Origin: Endomychus coccineus
Lineage: Eukaryota > Arthropoda > Insecta > Coleoptera > Endomychidae
Assembly: GCA_958510875.1 (NCBI GenBank)
Contig: OY294067.1
Location: 194,563,322-194,627,321 of the forward strand
DNA length: 64,000 nt
Direction of reading: 5' to 3'
In this document: positions 10,855-21,139 of the stretch, piece by piece
Position numbering within the stretch: the first letter of the stretch is position 1
Layout: each line of letters starts with the position of its first letter
Translations under genes and position numbers: made by a program
The notes under the pieces: generated by a model
What the model saw: only the letters and a program-made list of their open reading frames with translations
Told to the model about the DNA's origin: nothing
The model's database searches: none

Positions 10855-11335
10855 ATATAAAGAATGGCTATGATGGAAGAAAATTGTATCAAAAATTGTT
10901 AAATGTTTTTATTTAAAAATTTGATCAAAATAGTATTTTTTAATTAATAATAATTTGTACATTGCTAGTTTATTATAAAATTTTTTAAAAAGATTTACTT
11001 ACATTCAATATATAAATTTATTTATGCATCATATGGTTTCATATTTTGATAATTAACGTTTATATGTAAAATTTAATTTTTTGATTCATATAATTCATGT
11101 TTAACAGTTGGAATTCAGGAAGCTACAAATCAGTTAGTCTAATGGTGAGGAATGTAACTTTAGATAAAAAATTATTAAAATACTCATTATAAAAAAAATT
11201 TTGAAAGTTTGATGGTTATGCGATTGTAAGGAATTAATGTCATCTTATGGTAAAGTGATGTAACCGAATGATTTCAAGTAGGGAAAACAGTTTCTCCTGT
11301 AAAATGACAAAATGATTATAGTATTGAATAATTTT
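10855..11335. other. AT-rich non-coding flank of the Penelope-like element
   Basis: Very AT-rich with no open frame of interest. It probably belongs to the 3' part of the Penelope-like element on the minus strand, but no endonuclease (GIY-YIG) motif could be read. Confidence 0.35.
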
Positions 11336-11338
11336 AAA

Positions 11339-11935
11339 CTAGATTATTGCTGAAAAAATTGTGTTATAATTCAAAGCGATTTGTGAGGTTAGGGTTATTA
11401 ATTCTTGGTTTTCAAAAGATTTATGTGTTTCTAAAAGTTCTGAATTGTTAAGGTATAATCCTTTGGTAGCTGTATGTAAAATTTTACAATTTGTAGCAAA
11501 GTGAAACAAGCCTGTTTGAAGATTCATGTAACGTATGTGTTCTTTCAAGCGAGTTTAAATGTCTATATGTGTAATGAATTCATTATTGTTATTAATAATA
11601 GTGTTAGTTCCAATATAATACATGAAAATGTCAGCTAATAATGGAGAACCCATTGCTAGATCCTCTTTTTGGTAGTATAATGTATTGTTAAAAGTGAAAA
11701 AAATTTGTTCTAAACAAATCGTTGATAAATTGACTAATTCTAAAGATTCAATTGTTGAGAAATCACTGTTAGAAAAGTCTTCCTTTATGATATTTAATAC
11801 TTCTATTATTGGAACATTAGTGAATAGGTTAGACATCTAGAGAAATGAGAATATCATTATCGACAATGTTTGTTTAGTTAACTTTTTCTATCAATTCGAG
11901 ATTATTTTTAATGATATTTGTCAATTTATTGTGGT
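11339..11935 (-). pseudogene. Penelope-like element reverse transcriptase, broken
   Basis: The minus frames read DNDILISLDV, then after a shift SLFTNVP with EVLNIIKEDF, then YYQKEDLAMGSPLLADIFMYY and, past another stop, a 69-codon continuation (11548-11339). The S-x-DV-SLFTNVP and QMGSPLSPLLADIFM blocks are RT motifs A and B of Penelope-like elements and their relatives. Part of the MGSP-SP-LAD block is deleted, the YVDD box is not recognisable and at least two frameshifts are present. It is a dead eukaryotic retroelement fragment wedged between bacterial-like ligA and ankyrin/patatin fragments. Confidence 0.75.
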
Positions 11936-12226
11936 AAAAATTTTTATAATATTTAAATAAAAATGTAAAAATACTTAATTAGTCGAGGTCTCTGCTCGCT
12001 TCAAAATTTCCGGTTCAGCTACAGTGCTTCTGAATATCCCAAGAATGGTAGTAGCAAGAATACTGTATTGTATGTTTGTCCTGCAATTGTGTGAAAAATG
12101 ACCACTAACGAAAAGAAAGTTGCTACTGACTCCCTAGGTTACCAAATAATTCAAGAGGTAAAAAAAATCGAGGCTATTAAAAGGATATACTCAGGCAGAG
12201 CTAGCAAAAAAGTTGGTATATCGAAG

Positions 12227-12500
12227 TCACCACATTGTAACATGAGCTTGCATAACATCCAAATGCTTATACTTTATTGAATAATGCAGAGAAGTGTCGC
12301 GGTGAGAAGCAACGTGAAGTTCTGTATTGCGATTTCTACATTTAGCATTAACATTGGCATCGTATTTAACGAAGAATCGAAATAGGTTAAAATGATTACG
12401 TTTTGCATAAATATGCAACATTTTAGTACCAAGTCCAGTATTAATAATAGAGCTGATACATTTAAAAACCATAAATGAAAGGACATTTGGGTTTCTGAGC
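12227..12500 (-). pseudogene. Ankyrin-repeat protein remnant
   Basis: The minus frame 12472-12227 reads about two ankyrin repeats: MLHIYAKRNHFNLFRFFV, YDANVNAKCRNRNTELHVAS, then TSLHYSIKYKHLDVMQ. The helix-turn-helix rhythm (LH.A...H.D....L....A.VNA) is clear, but the G-TPLH cores are eroded. Ankyrin proteins are abundant in Wolbachia and Rickettsia, and the next gene on the same strand is a bacterial-type patatin, so a bacterial origin is plausible. Eukaryotic origin cannot be excluded from two repeats. An overlapping frame is a shadow. Confidence 0.55.
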
Positions 12501-12630
12501 TCATGAATTTTCTTAACAGCCTTTCATAAAATCTTTTCTTTTCAAATCAACTTCACAAAAAATGTGAACGTTGGTAAAATTGCTATAATCGTTCCTGCTG
12601 TTAGTAGAAGCGCTAACTTTTTGCTTCCTA

Positions 12631-12879
12631 TTACTTTAATTTTAAGGGATTTAGTCTCTTCAACTTCCCTTTTAGCTTTTTGAAGTCATCTTTTTTTAGT
12701 TCTTCCTTTATAGGTTTTGCTTTCTTCGTTTTTGAACTTTTCCGCCCACTTGAATCTTTACTCAACGATCTTAGAGGATGCTCATGTAGTGGTTTTGGTT
12801 TCTTTGCTTTTTTATATAATTTTTGATTCTGCTTTTTATTTTTATGTAAATTAAGATACGATATTGCAAAATTTATCAA
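12631..12879 (-). other. Lysine-rich open frame overlapping the patatin 3' end
   Basis: An 82-codon frame starts 29 bp inside the patatin gene in a different frame. It encodes a highly basic tail (KKNKKQNQKLYKKAKKPKP and a SSGRKSSKTKKAKP segment). It might be a former C-terminal extension of the patatin protein put out of frame by an indel, or chance coding of an A-rich strand. No domain was recognised. Confidence 0.35.
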
Positions 12880-13780
12880 TTACTTTTTGATTACTTTTTA
12901 TCATTGCATTTGCCTCTTGCTTCAGACATTCAATATTTTCAGATGTAATATTATCCATATCAGCAGATGCTATTTTCAGTTCTGATTGTATTCTCATGTA
13001 TTTGTCGCCTATTACTTGGTCCAGCTGGTAGTCTACTGCATCCGAGCTTGAAGCAAACATTATATGTAATAGTGGTTTTATCCACCCTATCGTTCCAAAT
13101 GTCTTTGAACTAGCATATTTTATGCTTTTGGTTGAGCTTCCAGTACCTAGTGATAATAGTATAATGTTGGCATTTGGAAACAATTTCTTACCACTAGCAT
13201 ATGCATATGCCGCTGGATTGTTGGCAAATACCCCCCCATCTATCAATACTCTTTCATCTTGATTAATTGTCAAACATTTAGGGGCAAAGTACGTTGGTGC
13301 TGCTGTTGTTGCTCTTAGTGCATCCTTTAGTTTGATGAAATTTCTGTCTTCTTTCCAGCTTTTGAAGAAAAATGTATATTCGTTATTAATATCATAGCTT
13401 GTAAGTAACAATTTACTTGAAACATCAGCAATAGTACTTTCTTTGAAATATTTATCTAGTACGCGTTCTATGTTTTCAGACGAGTATTGCTCACCATATA
13501 GCCAAGAAATAATCGATTTTTTCCAAAATGATGATTCAAAGATATATGGCCCATATTGTTGATGAAGCTCAACCAAATCATTCGCATGATATTGAGGATT
13601 TCCTTGATTATCTTTCTTACATAACCCAGCTACAATAATTCCGCCTGTTGATGTACCAGCCATCAGATCAAAGATTTGAGAAATAGGTTTTCTTGCTCTC
13701 TTTTCTATTTCTGCTAGTATTATGGCTGGTATAATACCTCTTATGCCGCCGCCGTCCACTGAAAGGATGAATTTCTTCAT
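12851..13780 (-). CDS. Patatin-like phospholipase, bacterial type, intact
   Basis: A single uninterrupted 309-codon frame. Residues 9-15 are DGGGIRG (oxyanion hole), 42-46 GTSTG with nucleophile Ser44 (the G-x-S-x-G lipase box), and 181-183 DGG with catalytic Asp181, followed by NNP. This is the complete Ser-Asp dyad of patatin-family acyl hydrolases, which cleave fatty acyl chains from membrane phospholipids. Length and layout fit short bacterial patatins such as those of Rickettsiales, where they act as secreted lipases in host-cell interaction. There is no signal peptide or intron. All other bacterial-like genes in this window are broken, so the intact frame and full catalytic set are notable: either a recent transfer or selection. 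It is flanked by an ankyrin remnant downstream and a divergent PLD-like fragment 38 bp upstream. The family call is firm; the donor is inferred. Confidence 0.93.
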   Translation of the reverse strand: MKKFILSVDGGGIRGIIPAIILAEIEKRARKPISQIFDLMAGTSTGGIIVAGLCKKDNQGNPQYHANDLVELHQQYGPYIFESSFWKKSIISWLYGEQYSSENIERVLDKYFKESTIADVSSKLLLTSYDINNEYTFFFKSWKEDRNFIKLKDALRATTAAPTYFAPKCLTINQDERVLIDGGVFANNPAAYAYASGKKLFPNANIILLSLGTGSSTKSIKYASSKTFGTIGWIKPLLHIMFASSSDAVDYQLDQVIGDKYMRIQSELKIASADMDNITSENIECLKQEANAMIKSNQKVIDKFCNIVS

Positions 13781-13817
13781 TTATACTAAATGCTAGATAT
13801 TTATTAATTCTATTAAC

Positions 13818-13955
13818 TTGTCAATTTTTATCAGGATGTGTCAAAATATTGCAGGCTGTTTTACACCAGGGGAGAACTGTACTAACCAAATAATTAACGC
13901 TATAGATGGTTCCCAAAAATCCGTATTGATTCAGGCATTTGTTTTTTTTTGCATA
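13818..13955 (+). pseudogene. Phospholipase D-like nuclease, N-terminal fragment
   Basis: The first ~45 codons of the plus frame read CFTPGENCTNQIINAIDGSQ followed by KSVLIQAF. This is the entry strand-helix of bacterial PLD-superfamily proteins (..FTPG-C...I..AI..A.KSI.IQAYSF). The HKD catalytic motifs should follow, but the similarity stops near 13955 at a T-run and gives way to GC-richer LINE-flank sequence. The fragment starts 38 bp from the patatin start codon on the opposite strand, so the pair could be a preserved divergent bacterial gene arrangement. Confidence 0.55.
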
Positions 13956-14132
13956 GAAGAGGAGAAATCTTGCATAGTCGCCTCAGGGGCCCGTGCCCCC
14001 GGGTGTGCCGGATTCTTACCGATTGAAACCCCTTCCCCGTAAGGTTGGTTTCCCTTCCTTCAGAGGGAGCAACCGCTGTCAGTAGTATCGTAGTGTGCCC
14101 TCACATATACCTATCTCCTTATGTGTTCGGTG

Positions 14133-14495
14133 TTACATGAAATTCAGTAGCATAATGTGGGGGATACTTCTAATTTCTTCGGGTGTAGTTTTATTGTACC
14201 CAAGATATGTCCGACGACCAACCGCGTATGCCGTGCACTGATACAGCACATGCATGGGTGTCTCTACTTCCACGCCGCAACCACTGCATGTGGACTGATC
14301 TACCAGAGTCATCGTGCAGAGATGTTTGTTGCATGGTGCTTGTCCGGTCAGGAATGCAACAAGATTCCTAACTTCTTCTTTGCCGAACGGCTGTAGATTT
14401 TTCTTCGTTGCTGCTGGAGGTCTCTCATTAGTCGCTCGGAGTGCGACATACGGATTAGTTCTCTCCAATAGAGACAGTGCTCTGCCTCGAGTCAT
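14133..14495 (-). pseudogene. LINE C-terminal zinc-knuckle segment
   Basis: A 120-codon frame includes CNKHLCTMTLVDQSTCSGCG followed by METPMHVLYQC, a C-x2-C...H-x4-C knuckle typical of the extreme C-terminus of R1/I-type LINE ORF2 proteins. It follows an RNase-H/RT tail in neighbouring frames. Confidence 0.7.
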
Positions 14496-14531
14496 TTTTG
14501 GATTACAGATTTCGCTGTGGCATAAGAAATT

Positions 14532-15900
14532 TCACAAGAGGCTATGATCCAATCTGGGGAGAGCCACGGCAGTTTCACTCCCTTTGAGACTGGTTCCCTC
14601 AAACTTCCATATGACTATAACTCCATTACACTCCTTTACACAATCGAATACACATTGCGAGGTGATTGTGTATGACTCATCATCAAAGCGATATGCTTCT
14701 CTTATGGCTTCTGCCTGAACGGTGCGGTGCAGTGCTTCCAACCCCAACAGCCTTCCAATCGCAGCAGTTTTGCACACATTATTCCTAAGCACGCCAGCCT
14801 CTGAACTCTGTTCAAAGAATGCTGGGATACTTTTGTTTTTGGCCACCACACGATTGAGGCGTATGTTACAATGGGTCTCACTATGGTGATATTCACCCAG
14901 TGTACCATCCGTGGTGTCAGTCCCCAGGTTCTTCCGACTATACGATGAGAGGTCCACAGGGCGCTTATCGCTTTATTAGTGGTATTCTCCAGATGCTTCC
15001 CAAAGGTCAGCCTGTTATGTAGACTTACCCCAAGATACTTGACCATGTCCGTCCTCTGTATGTTTTCCTCATACAAAACTAAATCTTGTATGTTTCCAAT
15101 CTCCTCGTGAAGGGTACAATGGTTTTTTTTGAAAGATTCACTTTGAGCCCTTCCTTGTTGCACCATTTTTCCATGGTGCTTAGTTTTTGCTGCATCAGAG
15201 ATGCTATTGTGCTCCCGAACTTTCCTTGTACTATAATGACGATTTCATCGGCATATCGAATTACTCAGAATCCTTCACTCTCAAGGAGTATTAGCTGTTC
15301 GTCCACTACCAGACTCCACAGCAGAAGTGACAGTACACCTCCCTGTGGACATCCTCCAGCAACACGCACTTCCTTCTCAATCTCATTGAGAGTTCGTATG
15401 ACTGTCCTATAACGGAGCATGTTGTGAATCCATCTACACAGCAAACCCTCCATCCCTCGCTCTCGGGCTGCTCGGGTAATTAATTCGAAAAAGGTGTTAT
15501 CAAAAACTCCCTCTATATCCAGAAAGTTCGCTACCGCAATTTCTTAGCAGTCCAGCGACTTCCCTGCTCTCTGTATTAGCTCGTATACCGTCATTTCTCA
15601 GGATTTCCCGGTTTTGTAGGCATACTGGTTGCGATGTAGGGGGTTTCTCATGAGAGTTTCATCGCTGACATACCTGTCGATCGAGAGTTTCCAGGAGAAT
15701 CGATATAAGACTGATCGGACGGAAAGATTTTGGCTGGGCATAAGAGTCTCGCCCAGGCTTTGGTATAAATACCACCTTTGCCGCCCTCCACTCTTCTGGT
15801 ATGTAGCTCGGTGCCAAACTGGTTCTCAACATTTCACACAGGATGGGGGCCAGTATATTGATTGCCTTCTGCGATAAAGCTGGCAGTATCCCATCACCTC
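14532..15900 (-). pseudogene. LINE reverse transcriptase, broken
   Basis: Fragments in shifted frames show RT blocks: IPEEWRAAKVVFIPKPG and FRPISLIS (near 15800-15720), GCPQGGVLS (near 15350) and VIRYADEIVIIV (YADD box present as YADE, near 15250). KYLGVSLHNRLTFGKHLE (near 15040) and YASIVWWPKT (near 14870) follow, with the thumb and post-RT helices. The polymerase copies its own RNA at a nick made by the element endonuclease. The second catalytic Asp of the YADD box appears changed to Glu, so this copy would be inactive even without the frameshifts. Confidence 0.82.
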
Positions 15901-16190
15901 ATGGCAACTTATATGGTTGAAATGAATTTATTGCCCATTTGATTTTTGATTTGCTAATAATACTCGCAGCCAGAGCCCAGTTTTCCTCCGGCGCTTTTTT
16001 CTGAGCTACGAAATCCCTCTCTTCTGTCATACCATGGTCATTTTCAGAACGTGATCCAGGGAAGTGAGTCTCTGTTTTGGTATATCCCATTTGTGGTTTT
16101 GCACAGGAGCCCAGTTTCTGGTCCGGTCACTCGTGGTCCGATTGCCAGTACCTTGTGGTGTCTAGTGTAGCTGGGTATATTCTCTATGCC

Positions 16191-17327
16191 ATAAATAACT
16201 CTACTCCGTAGAATGAAATGTTCCGTGTTAGGTACCGAAGCCGCGATAAGAGCGCCGCGCGCGGAATGGAAGCCTACTAAATGATGGTTTGGAGGGAAAT
16301 TCGAATCAAGTTACACAGCACATAACTGCAATTTTTTTCCAAAATATTTTCAGTGTGGAAAATTTTTGATAGCATAAATAACCGAATATTATAGCACATT
16401 ACCAATTTTTTTATGAATTCAAATTCGCAGTACTTTAGCCTTTCAACTTTTTGTTCACCATATTCCCTAGATCTAATTAACAAGTTGAAATCGTCATTTT
16501 CCCCTTCTCTTCTTAATACATTGTATTTACAAGCTATACAGTTATAGGCGATTCTAGTTTTCATTTTTACTATATATCCCGCACAGTGTTTATTTTACCT
16601 GACTTTGGTCGTGAGACTCGTGACGGTGTTAGCTGTTGAGGTGCAATAGCTTCATTGTTACTCGTACTTGAAAATATTTTGGGCTGCTTTCGTTCTACTT
16701 CTACAGTATCTTCAACAGAAATTGAGTTGATGTTGCCTGTTGCCTGATTCAATATGATTCCTGATTCCATTTGGCAAATTGAGTTCTGCACCTAAAAAAC
16801 AATCATTACCCTGAGTTGGCAGAAAAGCGTCTGGACCGCATCCTTCTTCAAAGCATCAGTTGGTCCAATATCTTCTAGTCAAAAATGTCTTTAGGACAAC
16901 CGGTAATTGGTGTACATTTTTTCGGGAGTATACTTCAGAAGAACCAGATTCACAAACTTCAGCCATAAATTCAATAAGCCCATATCGAATTTGGTATTCG
17001 GACGTCTGTAGCGTTTATGGTTCTGGATTGGCTGACAATTGCGTATAGCACAACCGTGTTTTCCCATGATAAATATTATCCAAAAATAATATTCTAGAAA
17101 TAGCGTATATGATAGCAAGCAACAAGTCGCATGGAAACAAAATCCACAAATGAATTGAAAATGGCTACTATTGAACAACAATAACAATCGCATGCGCATT
17201 ATAATTTATATTAATTTCGGACGCTTGACCCTCCTCCGGTGTTTTGGAAACGAAATACTTTCGCCGGCCATGACAGTTTTGGTCCCTACCGTAAGACATT
17301 TCATTCTACGGAAGTTGAGTTATCTAT
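16191..17327 (-). mobile_element. THAP-containing P-like DNA element nested in the LINE
   Basis: The LINE is interrupted between 16190 and about 17328. The two ends are inverted relative to each other: ATAAATAACTCTACTCCGTA at 16191 matches the reverse complement of the right end (ATAGATAACTCAACTTCCGT), and similarity continues through GAATGAAATGT, about 31 bp in all. Flanks TCTATGCC (16183-16190) and TTTATGCC (17330-17337) look like an 8-bp target duplication with one mismatch. Terminal repeats of about 31 bp, 8-bp duplications and a THAP domain are the traits of P elements. At about 1.1 kb it is internally deleted. Confidence 0.5.
16805..17067 (-). pseudogene. THAP-domain fragment
   Basis: From 17067 the minus strand reads MGKHGCAIRNC, then PNTKFDMGLLNLWLKFVN and YTPEKMYTNYRLS, and after a stop RHF with LEDIGPTDALKKDAVQTLF. 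This fits the THAP zinc-finger pattern: an N-terminal C-x4-C, a central W in a helix, and C-x2-H before an AVPTLF-like end. The third cysteine has become Ser and there is a stop next to it. The THAP domain is the DNA-binding end of P-element transposases and of some host proteins. Confidence 0.6.
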
Positions 17328-17511
17328 GCTTTATGCCCTGGTAATACTTCCTCTACGAGGTCCTTCGCGCTTTCTTGATAGCGTTGTTATACGCACTCAG
17401 TGCCAAGCGATATGCATCCCAGTGTGTGCTGTATCTCTTGGCTTTGTTGAACAATATTCTTACCGTTCACCTCATTGCGGACATCTGAGCTCCACCAGGG
17501 GCAGAGCTTCC

Positions 17512-18180
17512 CTATCTTTTCGCTCTCATTGGGCATGCGGTTTCGAAGGCTCTTATTATGTCTGAGGTAACAGTTGTTACCATTGTAGGTGTCTTCTTTG
17601 GGCAGTCCCCAAGGGCTTCTTGTAGTTTCTCGCAATAGGAGTTCCAATTGGTGGCCCTTGGGCTTATGTACTCTGTAGGCAGTGCCTCTGTTGATCCGAT
17701 TGTGTATCGTATGTACATATGGTCAGATAAACTTGGTAACTCTGCCACGTGCCACTTATGCACTAGGCCATTTATGAGACCTGTAGGTACATACCTTGTC
17801 ACAAAGGTCGGTTTATTGCCCTTGTTACACACCTGTTGGTTGTGAGTCATCAACAATTCCAACAATGCTTTTGTTAATATTTGCACCCCACACTGTGTGG
17901 TGTGCATTGGCATCACACCCCAATAAAGCTTGCGATTTCGAGATCCTGAGATACTCTGATACTCTGGGTATGTCTTAAGGTGGCGGTGCTGCAGTCTGAT
18001 CACATGGTAGGTACGCAGATGCCACAGGAGGCTTTGTTCCCTTCCTCCTATTTCAATTTTAAGTCTAATCGTTGTTAGGTCGCGACTACAATGCTCCCAC
18101 AACGCTAAAACTCTAGCTGCATCTTTTATAGGATGCAACTTCGCGGTTTTTGTTCAGATGGGGCGTGTATGATCCGCCCC
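17512..18180 (-). pseudogene. LINE endonuclease (exonuclease-endonuclease-phosphatase fold), broken
   Basis: The 208-codon minus frame contains MPMHTTQCGVQ (the D-N-AHH-W block, eroded), ALLELLMTHNQQVCNKGNKP with TFVTR (the G..L..L......L-N....TF block) and PSLSDHMYIRYTIG (the SDH active-site block). It would nick target DNA to prime reverse transcription. The AHH-W catalytic residues are already altered (HTTQCG), so it is non-functional. Confidence 0.78.
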
Positions 18181-18513
18181 CTGATGCTACCTTATCCCCC
18201 GATCCTTCCTCCATGAAGGTATGGTTCCTGAATTAGCGCGAGTCTATATTCACGTTCATCATATACATACCGAGCCCGCCCTACAGTGATGGAGTTTGAT
18301 GTGCATAACTTGCATTTTATTGCTGCTGCGCTGGGGTTTCAGTTGCCTTTACCCTTTTTTCAAGCTCCATTCCACAGGAGAAGTATACCTATCCTTGCCC
18401 CGGTCCCCTCTTATTTTTTGCTCTTTGGACCTAGAGGCTTGAACTTCACTCGGAAGAGGTATTAGTATGGTCTGTAATCGACCTCATTCAATTTCTCCAT
18501 TACCGTTCATTCA

Positions 18514-18964
18514 TTAGCATGACGAGAAGCCTCCCATTTGGTTGATGTGTCCATGTTGTTCTGAACGCTTAGTCTGTACAGTGTTCGCCGAGGTTGAAAT
18601 CTCCGGAATAAATACGATTGCACGTCGTGGTTTTGGAGTTGGCTCGCCTCCACAGGGTTTGGTCACCGCAACCACAACCGCAAGCCAATCTTTGGTGGGA
18701 TTGTCCAGACAGGTGATAAGCACAGCATTCAGCAACAAACAACAGTTTGTCTCTCTCTTGAAGCAGAAGGTTTTTTATTAATCCGGCCTGCTCTTTCGAG
18801 ATTGATGCTTTGGGATCTTCAGTGGCCATGATAATGACCATTTTGATCTCGACCATCGCTTCCTTGAAGGACTTGCGGGCGCTGCCTGCTTTTACAGCGG
18901 CCCCGTATCGTCTCTTCGTTTGCCGTTTCGTTCTTGTTGTGCTCCCATCAGACCGGTGTCTCAT
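18514..18964 (-). pseudogene. LINE ORF1-like basic frame
   Basis: A 131-codon frame begins with a very basic segment (RTKRQTKRRYGAAVKAG) followed by a helix KSFKEAMVEIKMVIIM. It sits just upstream of the endonuclease, as ORF1 does in R1/I/Jockey LINEs. No zinc knuckles are visible, so the assignment rests on position and composition. Confidence 0.45.
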
Positions 18965-19334
18965 TTGCGTCCCGGAAGTGGAAGCTTGGCGCCTTATCTT
19001 ATGGCGGGCACAGCCTGAGGCTTTGAGCCCCTTGCAGTTCCCCTGGCTGTGCGAAAAGTCCCCCTTGACTTATATTATCGTTTTTGGTTTTTATTTTTGG
19101 TCTAACAGGTGGCAAGGGAAATAATGGTCCACCCATGCAAAGCTCCGCATGCATGGGTAAGGTTAATACATTGGAGTGTCGCCCGGTACCCCAAGATCAG
19201 TTACTAATGACCGTGAGAATTGGGAGGTGTTAGAGTGACCTCACCACGCGACCCGGGCGCTTAGCAAGGGGCGCCGTGCGCCTCGACAGCACATATCTCT
19301 GCCCGGAAGCCGTTTACGGTTCAAGTCCATCTTG

Positions 19335-20095
19335 GTAGATGGCTGAGGGTTGCTTCTTGGTTCTGACGAGTTGCTATCCTCCCTTGAATATGCTCAAAGA
19401 TGCATCCAAGGTAGGTCATAACCCAGGATTTGGCTTAGCCTCGTCCCTGCATTTGCTTTGGTGGACCCGGAGTGACTCGAGTCGTCTCAATCATTCGTCT
19501 CCACATACCTAGACAACAGCTTTCCAGCTGAGCCACCATTTATACAGGTCATGACCCTTCAGGATTCCCGAGCTTAGGTAAGCCTTCCCACCGACACAAA
19601 GTACAAAGTACTTGGCGCACGTCATGGTCCTGCAACCCTTAGGGAGACATACTTCTAAGCCTATTGCATAATCCTCAAAAGCAAAAAAACAGATTGTTGA
19701 TGATAAAGTAACTCTTGATGAGTCACAAATTAGCTCAAAGTATGGTGTTAGCAATGAATTGTTATATGTAGACTACAAACCTGCAATCTCACATAGCAAA
19801 ATCATGATCTTTGATAATTAAAAAATCGTAACTGGGTCGTTCAATTTCTCTGACGCTCATCAGAAAAGAAATGCCGAGAATCTGTCGGTTATAACATAAT
19901 ACGTTGAAAATTGGAGAAACCGCCAATCTCAATCTGATGCTTATATACCAAGCCAGAGTAATCACCTTCCACTAAAAACTTGATTTTTAAATTTATTTAT
20001 TTCTCAGAAGATGTTTTACTCGCTCTTTCAGATGATATACTGTAATTCGATGGTTTGTTCTATAACTTTTTCGTGAATTTGTACCGGTTAGCTTA
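19335..20095. other. Flank of the LINE, no recognisable gene
   Basis: The GC content falls back to background around 19650. An 81-codon minus frame (19754-19509) has no known signature. Part of 19330-19650 may be 5' untranslated LINE sequence or another unrecognised element. Confidence 0.35.
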
Positions 20096-20097
20096 GC

Positions 20098-20610
20098 TAA
20101 ACAAAGCACAACCCTGGTAGTTGAAGATTTTGTATTCGACTCCTGTGAATCACCTTGTGACCTTCGTAATGATTATCCGCCACGATACCAGCAACAAGGC
20201 ACAACCCTGGTAGTTGGAGGTTTTGTATTCGACTCCCGTGAATCACCTTCTTAGCGTCGTAATAATTATCAGCCGCGATACCACCAACAAGGCACAACCC
20301 TGGTAGTTGGAGGTTTTGTATTCAATTCCTGAGAAGCACCTTATTTGGCTTATTATTAATTGCCCGACACCGATAGCATACACAAGTTACAACCCTGGTA
20401 GTTGGGGGTTGTATATTCATCTCCTGAGAATGACCCTGTCTTGCCATATTATAAGTCTTTCGAGAAGATACTCTCCAAATTGCATACCGAGTATAAATTA
20501 ATTGGAATGTTAAGTTCAAGTTCGTATCCAGTCAGAGATAGCACAAATAAGGAATAAACCCTGTAGTTGGAAGTCTTTAGCGAAGTTCCCTGTTGAGCTA
20601 TAGCGAACTC
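20098..20610. repeat. Minisatellite, ~93-95 bp unit, four to five units
   Basis: The motif ACAACCCTGGTAGTTGGAGG recurs with its ACCCTGG core at 20111, 20204, 20297 and 20392 (spacings 93, 93, 95), and in weakened form near 20557. Each core is followed by TTTTGTATTCGACTCC and GAATCACCTT. Divergence increases to the right. Confidence 0.85.
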
Positions 20611-21038
20611 CTAGTTGAAAGGGTTTGCGGAAATAAGATCCAACTTATTTTTCTAGACGTAACCCGCGTGTCTCAACAGCAACTGTAAATCACACATGTA
20701 CAGCCGAACGCAAATCAAGCATTATTGACATCTCGTAGAGTTCAAAGTTTGTATTAGGAAGCGTAAAATCTGTAGACAAGCGTATAAAAGAGGGGTTTAC
20801 TAACCAACACATGTGGAAAGTTGAACAGACTGTCGGAAATATTTATATCGTGATCAAATAATGAATATTTCAATTCAATAAAATTTTTGTATGCGTAATT
20901 AAGACATTGATTGGATTTATATATAGTTTTGCAGAATTTATCATTATTATTGTGGATTACCAGGAAACTTATATTTAGTCTATAATTTAGTAACATTTTA
21001 TAAAGGAACTTCCATGTATTTGACAACCACCAACCTAA
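20611..21038. other. No recognisable gene
   Basis: AT-rich DNA with one 90-codon minus frame (21026-20754) that has no family signature. Confidence 0.4.
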
Positions 21039-21039
21039 A

Positions 21040-21048
21040 GAGAGAGAG

Positions 21049-21115
<67 letters not shown>
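21040..21115. repeat. (GA)n microsatellite
   Basis: Nearly pure GA repeat interrupted only by ATAGATAG at its left end. Confidence 0.97.
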
Positions 21116-21119
<4 letters not shown>

Positions 21120-21139
21120 AAACTATACAAAATATAAAC

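Larger units (their letters stand above)
14100..19330 (-). mobile_element. LINE retrotransposon (R1/I/Jockey-type layout), decayed, with an insertion at 16191-17327
   Basis: On the minus strand, the order from high to low coordinates is: a basic ORF1-like frame (18964-18514), an apurinic-type endonuclease (about 18140-17520), reverse transcriptase (about 15900-14700) and a C-terminal cysteine motif (14495-14133). This is the standard APE-type LINE layout. The base composition is visibly GC-richer than the surroundings. Multiple shifts and stops inactivate it, and the RT-endonuclease linker is split by a younger DNA element. The 5' end near 19300 and 3' end near 14100 are estimates from where composition changes; no target duplication was found. 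Confidence 0.8.

Noticed and set aside
12098..12280. 60-codon plus frame
   Set aside because: Basic start with no recognised motif. It runs into the antisense of the ankyrin remnant, so it is probably chance.
13980..14100. Possible rRNA-like or GC-rich gene start near GGGGCCCGTGCCCCCGG
   Set aside because: It is a short GC-rich palindrome at the LINE 3' flank and shows no rRNA similarity that I recognise.
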